Positions 12,868 to 14,997 of a stretch of DNA of 14,997 bases are shown here, piece after piece. The stretch comes from CAZLAJ01 sp964644605. GTDB lineage: Bacteria; Patescibacteriota; Microgenomatia; UBA1406; GWC2-37-13. The notes under the pieces were generated by a model. The model made no database searches. It was given only the letters and a program-made list of their open reading frames with translations, and was not told the origin of the DNA. The translations under genes were made by a program, and so were the position numbers. Numbering within the stretch: position 1 is the first letter of the stretch; each line of letters opens with the position of its first letter. The stretch is taken from NCBI GenBank assembly GCA_964644605.1, contig CAZXWS010000061.1, positions 1 through 14,997 of the forward strand, written 5' to 3'.

Positions 12868-14376
12868 TTAAAAACTTGATGAAAGATACTGATTTTTTTC
12901 ATTTAAATGTAATCCATGTTTTGTTTTTGCCCAGTAATGAGGCTTTTTAATTATCTGATAAACAGCAACTGCAGCAGCAGCACTCATTGCTAACCAGTAA
13001 AAAGGTACTAGTACTACATATTTTATGATTTTATTGTTTTTTCTTTTTGCACATCCAATCATGTAATAATACATATATAAGAAATTACCAAATACTAAAG
13101 ATAAGAAAGCCATATAGAGTACTGTAGACGGAAAAAATGATTCGATAAAGCCACCTATGAAGGGGCGAAAGATGAAATACGATATTGTCAGTACCCACAT
13201 AAGCGGATTAATAAACATTGATAAGATTTTTCCTCCAACAATTAATTGGAATGTTACAATATGAGGATTTTTCCAATCTGTTATAAATTCTTTTGGATTT
13301 CTCATATGTACAAAGTACGTTTGTATATAGCCTTTTATCCATCGTGTCCGCTGATGGAACCAATTAATTAAGCTGCTGTTCGCTTCCTCTAATGTCATGG
13401 AGTCAATAATCGCCGTATTATAACCACGTTTAATTAACCTTATACCTAGGTCACAATCTTCTGTAACGTTAAAAGCATCCCAACCTTTTAATAATTTAAT
13501 ATCTGATAGCCTGAAATGGTTAGATGTCCCACCGAGCGGAATAGGTGCATTTATTGACTGCAAACCTGTTAATACTAAGTCAAACCACAACGAGTATTCA
13601 GCAGTAAATACTTTCGTCAATATATTTTGGTGGGGATTATAGAAATTTAATTTTGCCTGAATACATACAGTTTTTTTATCAACCTTATTAAATGCTATAA
13701 TTGCTTTTTTTAGTTGATTTGGCTCAGGAACGTCTTCAGCATCGTAGATGACGCAGTATTCGCCTTTTGCATATTTTAAACCATAATTCAGTGCTTTGGG
13801 CTTCGTTTTAGGGAGAGAATGCGGAATTATTTTAACATCAAAATAATCTGGTAGTTCTATTTTTTTGAGGGCATGGACTGTCTCTTTGTCATCTTCTTCT
13901 AAGAGAAGCATAATTTGTAATTTATCTTTGGGGTAATCCATTCGAGACATTGCCTTAATAAACTGTGGTATGACTTTCCATTCTTTATAAAGTGGGCATA
14001 AAATAGTATAAGGTGCCCACTTTTCTTTAGCAATTTTTTCAATCTCCTCGTTGCTAATTTGGATAGCATTTGTCTTTCCGAAGTTTCTAGCTATTAAAAA
14101 AAGATTAAAAAGTAGATCAGTAAAATAAAGTAAAGTAAGTAATGTAATTATAAAAACTAGAGTTATATGCCAATTAATAAATAAGCAACCAGTAAGAACA
14201 GTAAAGATTAATAAAAGAATTTTTTTTTGAGCGATAGAAAAACTATAAAAAGCAGTATGATGATGATAGAGTTCTGAATGATGTATGTATCTTATACCTT
14301 TATGTTCAAAGCCTTGCATATGGTTTTCTGAATCCAAAGGCGTTATGGTTATTTCTTTAAACAAGTTAAGATTCAT
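12868..14376 (-). CDS. Membrane GT2 glycosyltransferase, processive (cellulose-synthase-like) type
   Basis: Inner-membrane glycosyltransferase, 502 residues, first gene of the minus operon. Two helices at about 52-95 precede a cytoplasmic GT-A domain with YTILCPLYKEWKVIPQFI (123-140), LLLEEDDKET (157-166), LPKTKPKALNYGL (188-200), DAED metal site (D212-D215), the TED motif T305-D307 in FNVTEDCDLGIRL, and the QRTRW motif (342-346) within INWFHQRTRWIKGYIQTY. Three or four C-terminal helices follow (about 378-402, 415-441, 452-475). DxD, TED and Q-x-x-RW together are the signature of processive polysaccharide synthases, and Glyco_trans_2_3-type proteins have the same plan. No PilZ domain is seen, nor a full MshEN-type domain; the N-terminus has only a short histidine-rich stretch. 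It probably builds or starts a surface polysaccharide. Polymer unknown. Confidence 0.88.
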   Translation of the reverse strand: MNLNLFKEITITPLDSENHMQGFEHKGIRYIHHSELYHHHTAFYSFSIAQKKILLLIFTVLTGCLFINWHITLVFIITLLTLLYFTDLLFNLFLIARNFGKTNAIQISNEEIEKIAKEKWAPYTILCPLYKEWKVIPQFIKAMSRMDYPKDKLQIMLLLEEDDKETVHALKKIELPDYFDVKIIPHSLPKTKPKALNYGLKYAKGEYCVIYDAEDVPEPNQLKKAIIAFNKVDKKTVCIQAKLNFYNPHQNILTKVFTAEYSLWFDLVLTGLQSINAPIPLGGTSNHFRLSDIKLLKGWDAFNVTEDCDLGIRLIKRGYNTAIIDSMTLEEANSSLINWFHQRTRWIKGYIQTYFVHMRNPKEFITDWKNPHIVTFQLIVGGKILSMFINPLMWVLTISYFIFRPFIGGFIESFFPSTVLYMAFLSLVFGNFLYMYYYMIGCAKRKNNKIIKYVVLVPFYWLAMSAAAAVAVYQIIKKPHYWAKTKHGLHLNEKNQYLSSSF

Positions 14377-14586
14377 ATTAGTTATGACCTAGTAGTCAGC
14401 GAACATAACTGAATGTAACGAGCCCTACGTAGAAGGCGATGTTATAAAATATATTTTAACATATGGTAAGCCAAGCATATTTTTTCTGAATCACTTTTCT
14501 TCCTTGCTCAACAGAATAAGTCTTGATATAATAATCAAAGTCTTGGAGTTCCAAATCTTGGACTAAAGACTAAAGTCTTGTTGCCA
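14377..14586. other. Intergenic region between the minus operon and the tRNA-Gly locus
   Basis: No gene is seen. TAAAATATATTTTA (14445-14458) is a perfect 14-nt palindrome that could hold the minus operon promoter. GTTATG (14381-14386) and CATAAC (14404-14409) are inverted repeats just ahead of the GT2 start. The right end contains AAAGTCTTGG words, with AAGACT/AGTCTT (14566-14571 with 14574-14579) and TTGG/CCAA hairpins in the tRNA leader. Confidence 0.45.
14504..14532 (+). promoter_or_regulatory. Promoter of the tRNA-Gly locus
   Basis: TTGCTC (14504-14509), 17-nt spacer, perfect TATAAT (14527-14532). Transcription would begin near 14539, giving a leader of about 48 nt before the outer tRNA. 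Confidence 0.55.
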
Positions 14587-14765
14587 GCGGGATTAATTGA
14601 GCGGTTCAATATCTCCCTTCCCCGCCTGCCAAAGTATGCGGTGGTAGTTCAACGGTAGAATGTCTCCCTTCCAAGGAGAAGGTTGCCGGTTCAAATCCGG
14701 TCCACCGCTCTTTGTACGACGGGCATGGCAAGGAGAAGAGACGGGTTCGACTCCCGTATCCCGCT
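14587..14765 (+). tRNA. Interrupted tRNA-Gly(TCC), halves 14587-14621 and 14730-14765
   Basis: Two tRNA halves separated by 108 nt fit together as one tRNA. Acceptor GCGGGAT (14587-14593) pairs perfectly with ATCCCGC (14758-14764). D arm ATTG/CAAT (14596-14599, 14607-14610) has loop AGCGGTT. Anticodon stem TCTCC (14612-14616) pairs with GGAGA (14732-14736). The loop reads CTTCC then AA, giving anticodon TCC (14619-14621). T stem ACGGG/CCCGT (14741-14745, 14753-14757) encloses TTCGACT. The break lies after anticodon base 36, with one-base ambiguity because C also stands at 14622 and 14729. A complete second tRNA-Gly sits in the insert. Odd points: T at position 21 instead of A, A at 10, and a four-base variable loop ending in G. 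Could be intron-bearing, split, or a recently broken gene; intact stems argue against long decay. CCA not encoded. Confidence 0.75.
14638..14709 (+). tRNA. tRNA-Gly(TCC), complete and nested in the anticodon loop of another tRNA-Gly
   Basis: Acceptor GCGGTGG (14638-14644) pairs with CCACCGC (14702-14708). D arm GTTC/GAAT has loop AACGGTA. Anticodon stem TCTCC/GGAGA encloses loop CTTCCAA with anticodon TCC at 14670-14672. Variable loop AGGTT; T arm GCCGG/CCGGT with one G-T pair around TTCAAAT. Discriminator T14709, no CCA. Canonical in every position I can check. Flanking insert sequence can pair around it: CAAAG (14630-14634) with CTTTG (14710-14714), and CCTGCC (14625-14630) with GGCATGG (14722-14728) with a bulge. 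Confidence 0.95.
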
Positions 14766-14798
14766 CTAGAGTAGCGTATCAAAAATGTCACCTAGGAG

Positions 14799-14997
14799 TT
14801 AGAAATAGGTTGGTATATCAATCCGCAATTTTTTTGTCATTTCAAGCCCTGTTTTTCCGTTTAGGTGTTTAAATTTTCCTCTGCAGTCTGTAAATTTAGT
14901 AAATCTTCTTTTCAGAATGTATCCGTTAAACCATAATTTCGCATACTCTACCGTTTGAAACGATCTGAGTGAATGGAGTCTGGCCTCAATATGGGAA
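14799..14997 (-). CDS. C-terminal part of a probable DDE transposase/integrase (cut by the window edge)
   Basis: Reading the minus strand from 14996 to the TAA at 14801-14799 gives 65 residues without a stop, starting SHIEARLHSLRSFQTVEYAKLWFNGY and ending in LNGKTGLEMTKKLRIDIPTYF. The arrangement, an IEARLHSLRSFQT segment after an expected catalytic glutamate, a helix with LWFNGY, then HLNGKTGLEM, follows the end of DDE/rve transposases, where the last part usually reads like xLNxKTPxEM. The N-terminal and catalytic portions lie outside the window, so the subfamily cannot be named. Base composition and codon use look like real coding sequence. If it is an insertion sequence, its end should lie between the stop and the tRNA-Gly locus (14766-14798). 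I am moderately sure of the type and more sure that it is coding. Confidence 0.55.
   Translation of the reverse strand, partial: SHIEARLHSLRSFQTVEYAKLWFNGYILKRRFTKFTDCRGKFKHLNGKTGLEMTKKLRIDIPTYF

Noticed and set aside
14587..14765. Group I intron in tRNA-Gly
   Set aside because: The insert is 108 nt, mostly taken up by a full tRNA, and I see no P, Q, R, S core elements. A typical self-splicing intron does not fit.
14808..14835. Terminator-like stem (GGTTG/CAATC) plus seven T after the tRNA-Gly locus
   Set aside because: The stem is only 5 bp with a G-T pair, and the T run is the complement of AAA Lys codons in the minus-strand transposase frame.
14606..14872. Open frames on both strands over the tRNA-Gly locus (14606-14791 minus, 14660-14872 plus)
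   Set aside because: They are translations of tRNA sequence; peptides such as RWTGFEPATFSLEG are well-known artefacts of antisense tRNA genes.

Overview
The window reads like a chromosome fragment of a Candidate Phyla Radiation (Patescibacteria) bacterium, probably Microgenomates- or Parcubacteria-like. This is inferred from AT-rich compact genes, tRNA genes without encoded CCA, word-like palindromic repeats between and even inside genes, very short or absent 5' leaders, few Shine-Dalgarno sites, and a small cysteine-rich secreted protein typical of that group. The standard bacterial code fits all long genes, and TGA is used as a stop.

Left part (1-2400): the end of a YibE/F-type membrane protein broken by an in-frame TAG; a 400-bp hairpin-rich gap; a GIY-YIG nuclease gene whose last codons run into a tRNA-Ser(GGA) gene and which is bracketed by a 22-bp direct repeat of the tRNA 5' end; a rhomboid protease; and a minus-strand tRNA-Leu(TAG) whose 3' end is also partly duplicated 120 bp away. 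tRNA-Leu and the next gene share a palindromic -10 element.

Middle part, plus strand (2388-8288): a secreted eight-cysteine protein, a XerC/D-type tyrosine recombinase, then a group suited to polyprenyl-phosphate-sugar chemistry: a DUF2079 (GT-C-like) membrane protein, a GtrB/DPM-like GT2 with two C-terminal membrane helices, an EamA/DMT transporter that could serve as a lipid-sugar flippase, and a soluble DPM1-like GT2. The recombinase and the last GT2 each carry an in-frame insert resembling the local intergenic repeats.

Right part, minus strand (14376 to 8483), converging on the plus genes: a four-gene operon encoding a processive-type membrane GT2, two paralogous GT-C-like membrane glycosyltransferases, and a secreted glycoside-hydrolase-like protein with a CarboxypepD_reg-like domain. 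Together the two gene groups look like a cell-surface glycan or glycoprotein locus.

Right edge (14377-14997): the most striking object, a complete tRNA-Gly(TCC) gene lying inside the anticodon loop of a second tRNA-Gly(TCC), whose two halves still form perfect acceptor, anticodon and T stems across the 108-nt insert. Next to it, the C-terminal end of a probable DDE transposase enters from the window edge. All three tRNA loci in the window are therefore rearranged in some way.
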